Assembly: GCF_001659605.2 (NCBI RefSeq)
Contig: NC_035162.2
Span: 24,230,661-24,294,660 of the forward strand
Origin: Manihot esculenta
Taxonomy: Eukaryota; Streptophyta; Magnoliopsida; Malpighiales; Euphorbiaceae
DNA length: 64,000 nucleotides
Direction of reading: 5' to 3'
The notes beneath the pieces were generated by a model. That model was not told where the DNA came from. It made no database searches and saw nothing but the letters and a program-made list of their open reading frames with translations. Below, piece after piece: positions 1 to 10,420 of the stretch; the first letter of the stretch is position 1, and every line of letters begins with the position of its first letter. The translations under genes and the position numbers were made by a program.

Positions 1-168
1 TGCCTATTTATACACAAAGAATTGCAACTAAAAAGAAAACAAACAATTTCAAGATAATTTTCCACAATTAAGACTCCTAAAACTATGCCTATAATCAATA
101 AGCAAATCAATGACAAATCAGTATGTGAATAAGCCAACAGTAGAAATATTGTTGAATGAACCATTAGA

Positions 169-432
169 CTAACTCTTCCAATCCCTTTTAATTGCAGCTT
201 CTACACCATGGTGAAAAGGAAAAAACCAAGGAATTTTATACTTATTCAGTTTAATGGTGTTATTCATAATCATGTGAGACATAAGTTGAGCCTTTGGGTT
301 ACTAGTGCCTTCTAACTTAAGTAGGTCGATCATTTTGTATTTCTTCAATAGGCCTCCTTTGATGTGGATATCAAAGTTATCAAAATAAAAGAAGCCTATG
401 TCCAAATTTATTTCCTCATATTGGCTTGACAT
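169..432 (-). pseudogene. Degenerate retrotransposon gag-like fragment
   Basis: An 87-codon open stretch reads on the minus strand. Its middle part (KKYKMIDLLKLEGTSNPKAQ) resembles the segment just before the gag core in plant Ty3/gypsy elements, where a Phe/Tyr-Lys-Met motif is followed by a Glu/Asp-Gly-Thr and a Cys/Asn-Pro-Lys-Ala-His motif. Just upstream in another frame (about 430-530) lies a charged, helix-like stretch ending in RFEKCQANMRK, so the frame has probably shifted. No zinc knuckle, protease or RT follows. I read it as the relic of an old gypsy gag; the family assignment rests on this short similarity only. It could be a chance ORF. Confidence 0.3.
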
Positions 433-1888
433 TTCTCAAATCTAGCTATCATGAGTTCCATCTTTTTACTAGACCTTTTGTCTATTTTGGCAACCTCATA
501 TTTTAAGGAATCCTCCTTATCTTATAACCCTGCATAAAAAAAAAATCAAGATTCTTCCTTATGAGTTTTTCCCTATTACTTTCACATTTGGCTTGTGAGT
601 CTTAGCCCTACTGCTCCCTTTAATAAGTTGCTTGCCCAAGATTTTTGGTAACTTGGCCATTATTTATTCCATTTTGTTATACTAGGTCTCATTTAACATG
701 TTTTTAGCATGGTCCCAATTTTCTCCATTTTAGCATGTTTAAGCTAATAAGTTCCTTCTGTTGTGTAGTTAATCAAATTTTAAGAAGAGTTGATTTTGCA
801 ATCTATGTTTCTGTGGAAGAAGGCAAAAAAATTTGCTTGTATACTTTACATTTGTTTCCTATTGAATCTAATACCCATATTTTGATTTTGAAGTCTTATG
901 GAACCATAAATTTGGACTATAACAATATATACTAAATTCTTAAAATAAATTTTAAAAGTATTAATTATAAGTAATTTAAAATTTATACATATTTTAGCTT
1001 TACAATTATTGTTGACAAAATTCCTTTAATGATGAACTTAGAGACTTTCTCCAATCAAAATAATTGAGTGCATACAAATTATCTTTTCATGCAAGAGTAG
1101 CTAATCACCTTCCTTATATTCCTCCATATTTTTTAATTATTAGCATAACTCATTAAAATAAACTATAATTTTATAACCTTCTATCAAATTCTATATATCT
1201 TTAAAGTGGCAACTCTTCTTCTACTAACATTACCAATCATTACAAAATTTAAATAAAAAGGAATCAAAAGAAAATCACATTCAATAAATCAATTTAAATT
1301 AAAAGGCTCACCCATAACAGACAATTCATATTGGCAAACTTGCTCCCTATGGTCTTCATTTATTATTTCATCATTGTTTTGTCAAGTGAATGATCTATTA
1401 GTTATTGATTGCATAAGGATTGACACCCAACTTGCAATGGTGGCTACTTGCTGAAGGAATAGTTGTTAGGATTCAATTATTGTTGCTCTACTAGTTAGTT
1501 GTAGTTAAAATTAGGTGCACATCCTGTATAGGTATCCTCATCTTCATCTAGATAGGACTTTCCTGTATCATACAAATCTCTTACTTTATTAAAATCACAT
1601 GATGCAAGCCATAATTTCAAGCATCTTACACATAAAATACATTATTTGATTGAAAAGACAATATAAAATGGATCACCCCTTAATTGTTCATGAGTATGTA
1701 TCAATCTAGGGAGTGTTAACCAATTTGAATCATGTTTTAAATCTTTAGGTAATTTTATATCCACCTAAATACCATGTAATAAAAGAAATTTAGATTCACC
1801 ATAATAATTGTACTCATGTATATATATCATGATATGGTTGTCCATTTACTTCAATCATAACCTAGAGTTTTGGGTTTTCCTATAGTTT
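433..1888. other. AT-rich intergenic DNA, nothing recognised
   Basis: About 1.45 kb of AT-rich sequence with only short open frames (the longest is 66 codons at 735-935, plus strand, low complexity). I see no domain, RNA gene or repeat shared with the rest of the window. It is probably decayed transposon or intergenic sequence. Confidence 0.4.
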
Positions 1889-2374
1889 TGATACGGAACA
1901 ACTAACAATGAATTTTACGGTAGATTTGGACCAAGTCTAACTTTTATTGCCGACGTCCGATGGAGACCCACGACAGCTTTTCGGAAAGAGAATTTCAAGA
2001 CGAACGACTTTCAAAAGTATAACGAGAGTCACAGGCCCATCACAAAATTCGACATGGAAGTTCCATCGTTTAGGGGGTCAATTTTGCATTTTAATTATTT
2101 TTTTTGGATATTTTTATAATTTTGCATATTAGGGTTTTTTTTTCTATTATAAATAGTTTTTCTTGACTATTAGAAACTCACTTTTCAATTTTTGAAAAAT
2201 TTCAATAAAAATTTTCGACTTTTAGCCTATCTTTCTCTTTTATATTGTTTTATCAAACGATATTGGTTAAAACTCCTAACGGAGTATAATCGGTTCTTTA
2301 TCAAACTTTCATAATTATGTATATGGAATCGAAAACCATTGATAATGCAACCACTTTATCTTTTTAACAATATT
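1889..2374 (+). mobile_element. Possible old LTR remnant, unidentified family
   Basis: Starting at TGATACGG the sequence has the order expected of an LTR U3-R: mixed sequence, then an AT-rich stretch with a TATA-like TATTATAAATAG (2145-2156), then AATAAA (2204-2209). No matching second LTR, primer site or target duplication is visible and the 3' end is undefined, so this is a suggestion only. Confidence 0.25.
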
Positions 2375-2647
2375 GTTAGTGTAATACCTAGCTAGACTCC
2401 GGCATCGAAATTCCAATCTTTCGACAGAATCTTCATTGGAACCCGAAATCTCGAAGCTGGAATCTCCTTAGGACGGGTAAAATAAGGTTTTTATATAATG
2501 AATTTGAAAATTTTAAGGTTTTAAGAAAGAAAGAAAAGAGTTTTGAAGAAAATAGTTTTGGAGGGGAAAAACCAGGTTCGGCCGCCGAAGGTGGTGCCGC
2601 CCGGGGACCTTCTCTTTCGACTCCCGAAGGTGGTTTATCCAGCTACC

Positions 2648-2653
2648 TATAAG
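2648..2653 (+). promoter_or_regulatory. TATA box of solo LTR, pointing into the satellite
   Basis: TATAAG lies at the position of the TATA box of the younger LTRs, between the GCCGCC-rich U3 block and a GA-rich stretch with AGCTTTCTC, which is also shared. Transcription from here would run rightward into the tandem array. Confidence 0.5.
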
Positions 2654-4294
2654 AGGCCTTCAGCCCGAAAATGAGAGAGCTTTCTCTCCATTTCCGTGCA
2701 GAGGTAGGTCCATGCCCTCCCTTTGTGGTTCTTGTTGTTTTTCCTTCAAATCTTTTAGAAAATTCATGAGTTTTCTCTTATTTTTGAAGATTTGAGCTTG
2801 AATCCAAGTTTTTAAACCTTGGAGACCTCCGGAAACTGTTTTGCTTTATCCCCAAGTTGGGGTTGCTGTCACCTTTAGATTCCAAGAGGTAAGTCTAGAT
2901 CTTTGCTTTTACTATGTTTCAAATAAGTTTTAAGAAGGGGTTAAGGGTTAATAATACATGAAATGTTTAGATCTAAAGTTTTGTGTTAGTTTTGATGATA
3001 AATGCTCCCTCTTGTATTGTTTTTGTTGTTGCTTGTTGGGGATTAGGCTAGTTTTATGCCCCTTATGCTTGATGAGTGAGTATGCATGTGTTTGAGTTGT
3101 TGGGAGTGAGGATTGGAGAGTTGGGTGGCTGTGTGCATAGGGCAGAATCGGGTTCTGCCTTGCTGGAAAACACAGTTTCGGCCGCCGAACCTGCTTGTGG
3201 AGGTAGCCTTTTGGCCACCTAACCTGCCCCGAAAGCATGGACTTTCGAATCTGTGAAGAGGTTTAGGCCGCTGAACCTGCCCCCGAAGGTTGCTGACTTT
3301 CAGATCTATGTGGAGTTTAGGCCGCCGAACCTGCTCCCGAAAGTCCCTGACTTTCGGATCTGTGAGGGACCTTCGACCGCCGAACCTACCGCCGAAAGTC
3401 CCCTGCCCAGCCTTCCTCTGCTTGTTTTATATTCATGTTTTGTTATGTTTTAGGGGGTTTTTGGGAGTTGTTTAGAGTTATGTAATAGTTATGTTTGGTC
3501 CCTCATTTGAGTCCATCTGTGTAGGATCGGACCTAGGAGACCGTAGAGGCCTGCAGTAAGATAACTGGACCAGTTTTAGGCAAGCGTCAGCCAGAGGTAA
3601 GTAGAACTGAACCATCTTGTTTTAAAGTAATCAAACTTTTTAAGCATATTCACGCATCACGAATGCCATGTTTATGTATTAGTTTGTTTGCATTAGAACT
3701 CATGAATATGATGCATTGGATAATTTACTATTTTTATGGATGGATATTGGATGACCCACTAGCCCTTGAGATGTTATGATATGATATGGAAAGACTAGGG
3801 CTGCCCATTCTACGCCCCTGGCACTATGTAAGCGAAAGACCAGGGCTTACCATTCTACGCCTCTGGCATTATGGATATGTTATGTTATATTTAAGCGAAA
3901 GTCCTGAGAAGCTTCGTCGCGGGCCGAGCACATTGGGATATGTAGAGGGTTACTGGTGATAAGTCCATCTTGATGTGAATTGTTTGTGTTGTGACGCAAC
4001 TCATACGAGCATATGTTTATAAAGTTGTTTTTATATTCTGCTCACTAGGCTCTTGTAGCTTATTCCTTTCCCCTAACCCCAGGTTTGCAGGGTCCAAGAT
4101 AGCTCGGGAAGTCAGCATAGTAGCGGGTATAGCCTAATGTAATGGAATAGTTGTGGACATGTATTGTTTAATGGATTATAATTGTGCTTGGCCCTAGTTT
4201 TCTTTATCTTTGTAATCTCTTTTAACATGATCATTATGTAAAAGTTTTTAATTATGAGTTATGTTTGCACCAAGCTTGAGGCATGTGATGTTAA

Positions 4295-4329
4295 CCATAC
4301 TAGAGCATTTGATGAGGGCTCTAGTATGG
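4295..4329 (+). repeat. Perfect 12-bp stem hairpin in LTR and in every full unit
   Basis: CCATACTAGAGC, an 11-nt loop (ATTTGATGAGG) and GCTCTAGTATGG form a perfect stem. The element recurs in each full satellite unit. The element C LTRs have a counterpart on the minus strand (16545-16580) with the same loop and substituted but still pairing stem bases, which suggests an RNA structure in the LTR transcript. Confidence 0.6.
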
Positions 4330-4527
4330 GTTTTTATGTTCTCAGTATGATACATGTACATGTTGAGCTTGGTTTCATGGAATGTTTAAATTTTTGTGAT
4401 AATGTATGATCCTGTATGGGATTTTATCAGGTACACAGGATGTATAGTAGGCTTGCTACGGGTTCCAGTGACCTTAAGTCGATCTAAATCCTAGCGTCGG
4501 TAGCAGTCCGGTTTCCGGGTCGTTACT

Positions 4528-5276
4528 GTTAGGTCCTCAAGTTATTAATAAAAGTTCATTTGAACACATACGGTTAATTATCTTTTGCACTTAAATTATT
4601 TTAAGGACAATATTAAACATAAATCTGAACTGTATAAAAAATACAAAGAATATAATAAACGACAAAAAAAGTAACCTGTGATATTAGCCAGTCCTTAAAT
4701 TTTTCTAAAACTACCTTTGCTCAATTATTGAATTAGATTTAGAAGGTCGAAATTATTGCCTTGGGAGTAGACAAAAATTTGCTTCTCAAACACATATAAA
4801 ATTACGTTATCAATATGTGAATCCCATAGAGTTTTTTATGTTAACTTGTGATAACTTGAAATCTCATTATATTTAATTAAGATAAACTTGTAATAGTGTT
4901 TTATTATCAAGAACAAACACATCATCCTTATGCAAAATCTGTCCTAGATTGTTAAGTAAGTTATTTATGTTATATTTAATAATGTTAATATTTCTAGTTA
5001 AACAATTGAAAACTATCTGAACACCATCAAAATATGTAGAATAAAATGTTATGCATTCATTAACTATATACCATTATATAATTGACCCTTTAGCTAAGCT
5101 TTATTATTTATTTTGGATTTGTGTTCACCCATATTGATATAAAACTAATTAATGAAATGCATGAGAAGCATTAATTTGAAGATTGATATGCACTTGAATA
5201 CATAATCATATTTTTAATTGGAGACAAGAAAAAGTATTATCTCTCAATAAGGTAATCCACCAATAATGCACAACGA
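4528..5276 (-). pseudogene. CACTA (En/Spm) transposase DUF4218 fragment, the non-LTR half of each unit
   Basis: Read on the minus strand in shifting frames, this segment gives pieces that follow the usual order of the DUF4218 region of TNP2-type CACTA transposases: VHYWWI (family VHYRWM), then YIVNECITFYSTYFDGVE near 5017-5075 (family YxxNECLTFCSxYLxGVE), then FILIKYNEISSYH (family YVLFNxxExxPY), then KFKDWL near 4690. Several frameshifts and stops make it noncoding. The right array edge continues directly into the preceding part of the same transposase at 56931-57414, which supports the reading independently. The assignment uses remembered family motifs, not a search. Confidence 0.65.
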
Positions 5277-6092
5277 ATATGTAGAGGGTTACTGGTGATA
5301 AGTCCATCTTGATGTGAATTGTTTGTATTGTGACGCATCTCATACGAGCATTTGTTTATTAAGTTGTTTTTATATTCTAAACACATACGGTTAATTATCT
5401 TTTGCACTTAAATTATTTTAAGGACAACATTAAACATAAATCTGAACTGTATAAGAAAAATACAAAGAATATAATAAACGACAAAAAAGTAACCTGTGAT
5501 ATTAGCCAGTCCTTAAATTTTTCTAAAACCACCTTTGCTCAATTATTGTGTTAGATTTAGAAGGTCGAAATGATTGCCTTGGGAGTAGACAAAAATTTGC
5601 TTCTCAAACACATAAAATTACGTTATCAATATGTGAATCCCATATAGTTTTTTATGTTAACTTGTGATAACTTGAAATCTCATTATATTTAATTAAGATA
5701 AACTTGTAATAGTGTTTTATTATTAAGAACAAACACATCATCCTTATGCAAAATCTGTCCTAGAATGTTAAGTAAGTTATTTATGTTATGCTTAATAATG
5801 CTAATATTTCTAGTTAAACAATTGAAAACTATCTCAACACCATCAAAATATGTAGAATAAAATGTTATGCATTCATTAACTATATACCATTATATAATTG
5901 ACCCTTTAGCTAAGCTTTATTATTTATTTTGGATTTGTGTTCACCCATATTGATATAAAACTAATTGATGAAATGCATGAGAAGCATTAATTTGAAGATT
6001 GATATGCACTTGAATACATAATCATATTTTTAATTGGAGACAAGAAAAAGTATTATCTCTCAATAAGGTAATCCACCAATAATGCACAAGGA
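5277..6092. repeat. Truncated satellite unit 2 (816 bp)
   Basis: About 520 bp are missing between TATATTCT and AACACATACGG (junction near 5378). The loss takes the hairpin, the LTR end and the LTR/CACTA junction. The rest matches neighbouring units closely. Confidence 0.85.
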
Positions 6093-8586
6093 ATATGTAG
6101 AGGGTTACTGGTGATAAGTCCATCTTGATGTGAATTGTTTGTATTGTGACGCATCTCATACGAGCATATGTTTATTAAGTTGTTTTTATATTCTGCTCAC
6201 TAGGCTCTTGTAGCTTAATCCTTTCCCCTAACCCCAGGTTTGCAGGGTCCAAGATAGCTCGGGAAGTCAGCATAGTAGCGGGTATAGCCTAATGTAATGG
6301 AATAGTTGTGGACATGTATTGTTTAATGGATTAGAATTGTGCTTGGCCCTAGTTTTTTTACCTTTGTAATCTCTATTAACATGATCATTATGTAAAAGTT
6401 TTTAATTATGAGTTATATTTGCACCAAGCTTGAGGCATGTGATGTTAACCATACTAGAGCATTTGATGAGGGCTCTAGTATGGGTTTTTATGTTCTCAGT
6501 ATGATACATGTACATGTTGAGCTTGGTTTCATGGAATGTTTAAGTTTTTGTGATAATGTATGATCCTGTATGAGATTTTATCAGGTACACAGGATGTATA
6601 GTAGGCTTGCTACGGGTTCCAGTGACCTTAAGTCGATCTAAATCCTAGCGTCGGTAGCAGTCCGATTTCCGGGTCGTTACTGTTAGGTCCTCAAGTTATT
6701 AATAAAAGTTCATTTGAACACATACGGTTAAATATCTTTTGCACTTAAATTATTTTAAGGACAACATTAAACATAAATCTGAACTGCATAAGAAATACAA
6801 AGAATATAATAAACGACAAAAAAAGTAACATATGATATTAGCCAGTCCTTAAATTTTTCTAAAACCACCTTTGCTCAATTATTGAGTTAGATTTAGAAGG
6901 TCGAAATGATTGCCTTGGGAGTAGACAAAAATTTGCTTCTCAAACACATAAAATTACGTTATCAATATGTGAATCCCATATAGTTTTTTATGTTAACTTG
7001 TGATAACTTGAAATCTCATTATATTTAATTAAGATAAACTTGTAATAGTGATTTATTATTAAGAACAAACACAACATCCTTATGCAAAATCTGTCCTAGA
7101 TTGTTAAGTAAGTTATTTATGTTATATTTAATAATGTTAATATTTCTAGTTAAACAATTGAAAACTATCTCAACACCATCAAAATATGTAGAATAAAATG
7201 TTATGCATTCATTAACTATATACCATTATATAATTGACCCTTTAGCTCAGCTTTATTATTTATTTTGGATTTGTGTTCACCCATATTCATAGAAAATTAA
7301 TTAATGAAATGCATGAGAAGCATTAATTTGAAGATTGATATGCACTTGAATACATAATCATATTTTTAATTGGAGACAAGAAAAAGTATTATCTCTCAAT
7401 AAGGTAATCCACCAATAATGCACAAGGAATATGTAGAGGGTTACTGGTGATAAGTCCATCTTGATGTAAATTGTTTGTATTGTGACGCATCTCATACGAG
7501 CATATGTTTATTAAGTTGTTTTTATATTCTGCTCACTAGGCTCTTGTAGCTTAATCCTTTCTCCTAACCCCAGGTTTGCAGGGTCCAAGATAGCTCGGGA
7601 AGTCAGCATAGTAGCGGGTATAGCCTAATGTAATGGAATTGTTGTGGACATATATTGTTTAATGGATTAGAATTGTGCTTGGCCCTAGTTTTTTTACCTT
7701 TGTAATCTCTATTAACATGATCATTATGTAAAAGTTTTTAATTATGAGTTATATTTGCACCAAGCTTGAGGCATGTGATGTTAACCATACTAGAGCATTT
7801 GATGAGGGCTCTAGTATGGGTTTTTATGTTCTCAGTATGATACATGTACATGTTGAGCTTGGTTTCATGGAATGTTTAAGTTTTTGTGATAATGTATGAT
7901 CCTGTATGAGATTTTATCAGGTACACAGGATGTATAGTAGGCTTGCTACGGGTTCCAGTTGTAACGCCCCGGAAATCCGGACCGCTACCGGCGCTAGGAT
8001 CCGGGTCGACTTAAGGCCGCCGGGACCCGTAGCAAGCCTGACATATAACCTGTAAACCTGTATAATCCCATACATGATCAACAACATGCATAAAATTTAA
8101 AACTTTTCCTCATACATACTGTCATCAACTAACTCAACCTGTGCATACTCTGATCATATACATAACATAGTCCCTCTGTGGGATCTCATCAAGCCTTAAA
8201 GGCAAAACAACCTGTGTTGAGTTAGTTTACATAAACATCATAACATAAGATCATGTATATACAAAAGGGATTAACAATACATTATGGTCAAGCACAACTC
8301 TATCCTCAATAACCTCATTACATAACATCCTGAATATTTTTACATCTCATCATAATACAGTTGTCATGTCCACAAACTAACTATTACATACATAAGACTT
8401 TTTCTCTTCTTGCCTTCTCTATCTATCCCGTACCTGCAAACCTGGGGGTTAGGGGAGAGGGGTGAGCTAGATGCCCAGTGAGTAGAACTATAAAAGAAAA
8501 TATTTAAAACATGCTATCATGAAATGCGTCACTGCACAATTAAATCACACCACGGATGGACTGATTCAAAAATCCCTCAACTCCAT

Positions 8587-8744
8587 GCCCGGCCCTATTA
8601 TGGGCACCACAGGACTTCGTATTGCCCGGCCCTATTATGGGCACCACAGGACTTCGTACTCGGAGTTATTGCCCGTCCCTATTATGGGCACCACAGGTCT
8701 TCGTATTGCCCGGCCCTATTATGGGCACCACAGGACTTCGTATA
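8587..8744 (-). repeat. LTR internal tandem repeat, four copies of about 37 bp
   Basis: Copies of GCCCGGCCCTATTATGGGC followed by ACCACAGG(A/T)CTTCGTA start at 8587, 8624, 8671 and 8708. Copy 2 carries an extra ACTCGGAGTT. Each copy contains the inverted pair GCCC...GGGC. Element D has two copies at the same LTR position; elements C and E have a different repeat there. Confidence 0.9.
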
Positions 8745-9601
8745 TAGAAGGCTAATGAATCATCCTAATGTCCATCCACTATCATCTATCACAACAATAC
8801 AATGCGGCATAGTCGTGAATTCTAATGCAAACAACCTATAATATGATCATGATGCATGAAGCATGACAAAAGCATTTCATTTCTTAATTTAAAAAGGTTA
8901 AGTTTAGTTCCACTCACCTCTGGCTGACTCTGACAAACTCTGTAGCAGCTGGCTCACTGCTGGGGTCCTTGGTTCCTCGGGTCTGAACCTACACAGGTGG
9001 ACTCCAATGAGGGACCAAACATACATAAACATAACTCTAATACAATCCCCAAAAACCCCCTAAAACATCCTGAAAATATCACATAGAGATATGCATGAAG
9101 TGGCTGAACAGGGCACTTTCGGCGGCACCTTCGGCGGCCGAAAGTCCTGGACAGAGACGAAACTCAGGTAGGTTCGGCGGCACCTTCGGCGGCCGAAAGT
9201 CCCAGACAGAGACGAAAGTCTCTTTTCGGGGGCAACTTCGGCAGCCGAATGCTGCCTCCACAAAGGGGGTTCGGCGGCCGAAACTCCCTTCGGCCGAACC
9301 TGGTTTCTGCCAAAGGGCAGAAACTTGGTTCAACCGAACCTCTTGCCTCCCAAAACCTCCAATCATGCATAATCTCGTTCTACAACATACATACCACACA
9401 TACATTACACCTAGGGGTCTCAAACTATCATATACCCCAACTACAACACTTCAAACACACAAAAATCAACATACATTGCTCAAATCATCAAAATAACCCA
9501 TAAACTCAACATGTAACCTAACATGCAATTCTACCCTTAGATCTAGCATAAAACTTACTTAAAACATATAAGGAGCTTAAGATCGGCCCTTACCTCTTGA
9601 A

Positions 9602-9659
9602 GATCGAGAGGGAGACAACCTAAACTTGGAGATCGAGAGGGAGACAACCTAAACTTGGA
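9602..9659 (-). repeat. 29-bp tandem duplication private to this LTR
   Basis: GATCGAGAGGGAGACAACCT plus nine more bases occurs twice in direct contact. The 5' LTR of the same element has it once (about 27187), so it arose after insertion. Confidence 0.85.
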
Positions 9660-9908
9660 GATCCACGAAAATGAGCTCCTGAGTTCCCAAAGCTCCAAAA
9701 CTTGGTTTAAATGTTCAAAACTTGCAATGTGAGTTTAAAACTTAAGAAAAATGGAAGAGATTTGGAGGAAGAGCACAAGAGTTTCAAAGGGAAGGTCGGA
9801 AGCTTGCTGTGGCCGGAAATGGGAGAAAGCTCGCCCATTTCGGCTAAGTGCCCCATTTATAGGTGGCTGGCCAGGCCACGTTCGGGGGCCGAATGTGCCT
9901 CCGCATCC

Positions 9909-10100
9909 ATGCAATGTTCGGCGGCCGAACTTGACTTTCGGCGGCCGAACCTGAACTTCCCTAACTCATGCTTTCGGGGGCCTAACGTGCCTCCAAAACG
10001 CATGCATGTTCGGCGGCCGAACTTGACTTTCGGCGGCCGAACCTGAACTTCCCTAACTCATGCTTTCGGGGGCCTAACGTGCCTCCAAAACGCATGCATG
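9909..10100 (-). repeat. About 92-bp tandem duplication in the U3 enhancer-like block
   Basis: The block with two TTCGGCGGCCGAA motifs, CATGCTTTCGGGGGCC and CTCCAAAACGCATG occurs in tandem with a period of about 92 bp (compare 10001 with 10093). The 5' LTR copy has the shorter form. Confidence 0.75.
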
Positions 10101-10310
10101 TTCGGCGGCCGAACTTGACTTTCGGCGGCCGAACCTGGGTTTTCCTCCAATGCTATTTTCATGCAAAAACTCATTTAATTACATACTTAAAACTATTAAA
10201 ACATGAAAACATTTTATGAAAGCATGGTTCTACCCTTCTAGAGGTCTCCGACATCCGAGATTCCACCGGACGGTAGGAATTCCGATACCGAAGTCTAGCC
10301 GGGTATTACA

Positions 10311-10326
10311 TTCTCCCCCCCTTAAG
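10311..10326 (-). other. Polypurine tract of element A
   Basis: On the minus strand the sequence reads CTTAAGGGGGGGAGAA immediately upstream of the 3' LTR. It is the plus-strand DNA priming site and matches the tract of element D. Confidence 0.85.
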
Positions 10327-10420
10327 AACATTCGTCCCCGAATGTACCTCAACTAGCACACATAGCATGGCAAGGAACATAACACACATACAAGGCACAT
10401 AAACACATAGGGATCTAACC

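Larger units (their letters stand above)
2380..4527 (+). mobile_element. Old solo LTR of a Tekay-like gypsy element (founder of the satellite)
   Basis: It begins TGTAATACC and ends GGGTCGTTACT, the same terminal pattern as the LTRs of the intact elements here, with the final base mutated. The 5-bp flanks GTTAG at 2375-2379 and 4528-4532 match, so this is a bona fide insertion reduced to one LTR, with no internal domain beside it. At 2148 bp it has the family length. It carries TTCGGCCGCCGAA-type motifs, a TATA-like box (2648-2653), two splice-donor-like GGTAAGT sites (2889 and 3597), a two-copy internal repeat (about 3795-3880) and a hairpin (4295-4329). It is clearly more diverged than the other LTRs. 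From 3938 onward its sequence is also the first part of satellite unit 1. Confidence 0.85.
3938..7959. repeat. Chimeric LTR/CACTA satellite, units 1-4 (left segment)
   Basis: Tandem units begin at the ATATGTAGAGGG motif: unit 1 3938-5276, unit 2 5277-6092 (truncated), unit 3 6093-7428, unit 4 7429-7959 continuing at 27780-28584. The full length is about 1336-1339 bp. The first 590 bp of each unit are the 3' end of the solo LTR at 2380-4527; the remaining 749 bp are flank derived from a CACTA transposase on the minus strand. Unit 1 runs without a break from the full-length solo LTR, so this is the left edge and probably the founder. Unit 4 is interrupted by element A, which duplicated CCAGT. 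Confidence 0.9.
7960..10310 (-). repeat. 3' LTR of element A
   Basis: 2351 bp; ends TGTAACGCCCCGG and CCGGGTATTACA (plus-strand view). It is about 118 bp longer than its 5' partner, mainly because of two internal tandem duplications at 9602-9659 and about 9909-10100. The TATA box is at 9855-9861 (minus). It contains the four-copy repeat 8587-8744 and GCCGCC-type motif clusters at about 9117-9310 and 9880-10130. Confidence 0.93.

Noticed and set aside
2948..3238. 96-codon minus-strand frame in the solo LTR
   Set aside because: It lies within noncoding LTR sequence and is not kept in the other LTRs.
8587..8744. Regular short repeats resembling a CRISPR array
   Set aside because: The copies are nearly contiguous with no unique spacers, occur at the same place in several LTRs, and the context is a plant retrotransposon.
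9079..9423. Open frames on both strands over the GCCGCC-rich LTR blocks (also at 17419-17757, 25080-25395, 26661-27081, 39742-40176, 47233-47655, 58680-59125)
   Set aside because: They arise because the repeated motif lacks stops in several frames; they recur in every LTR with no protein-like conservation.
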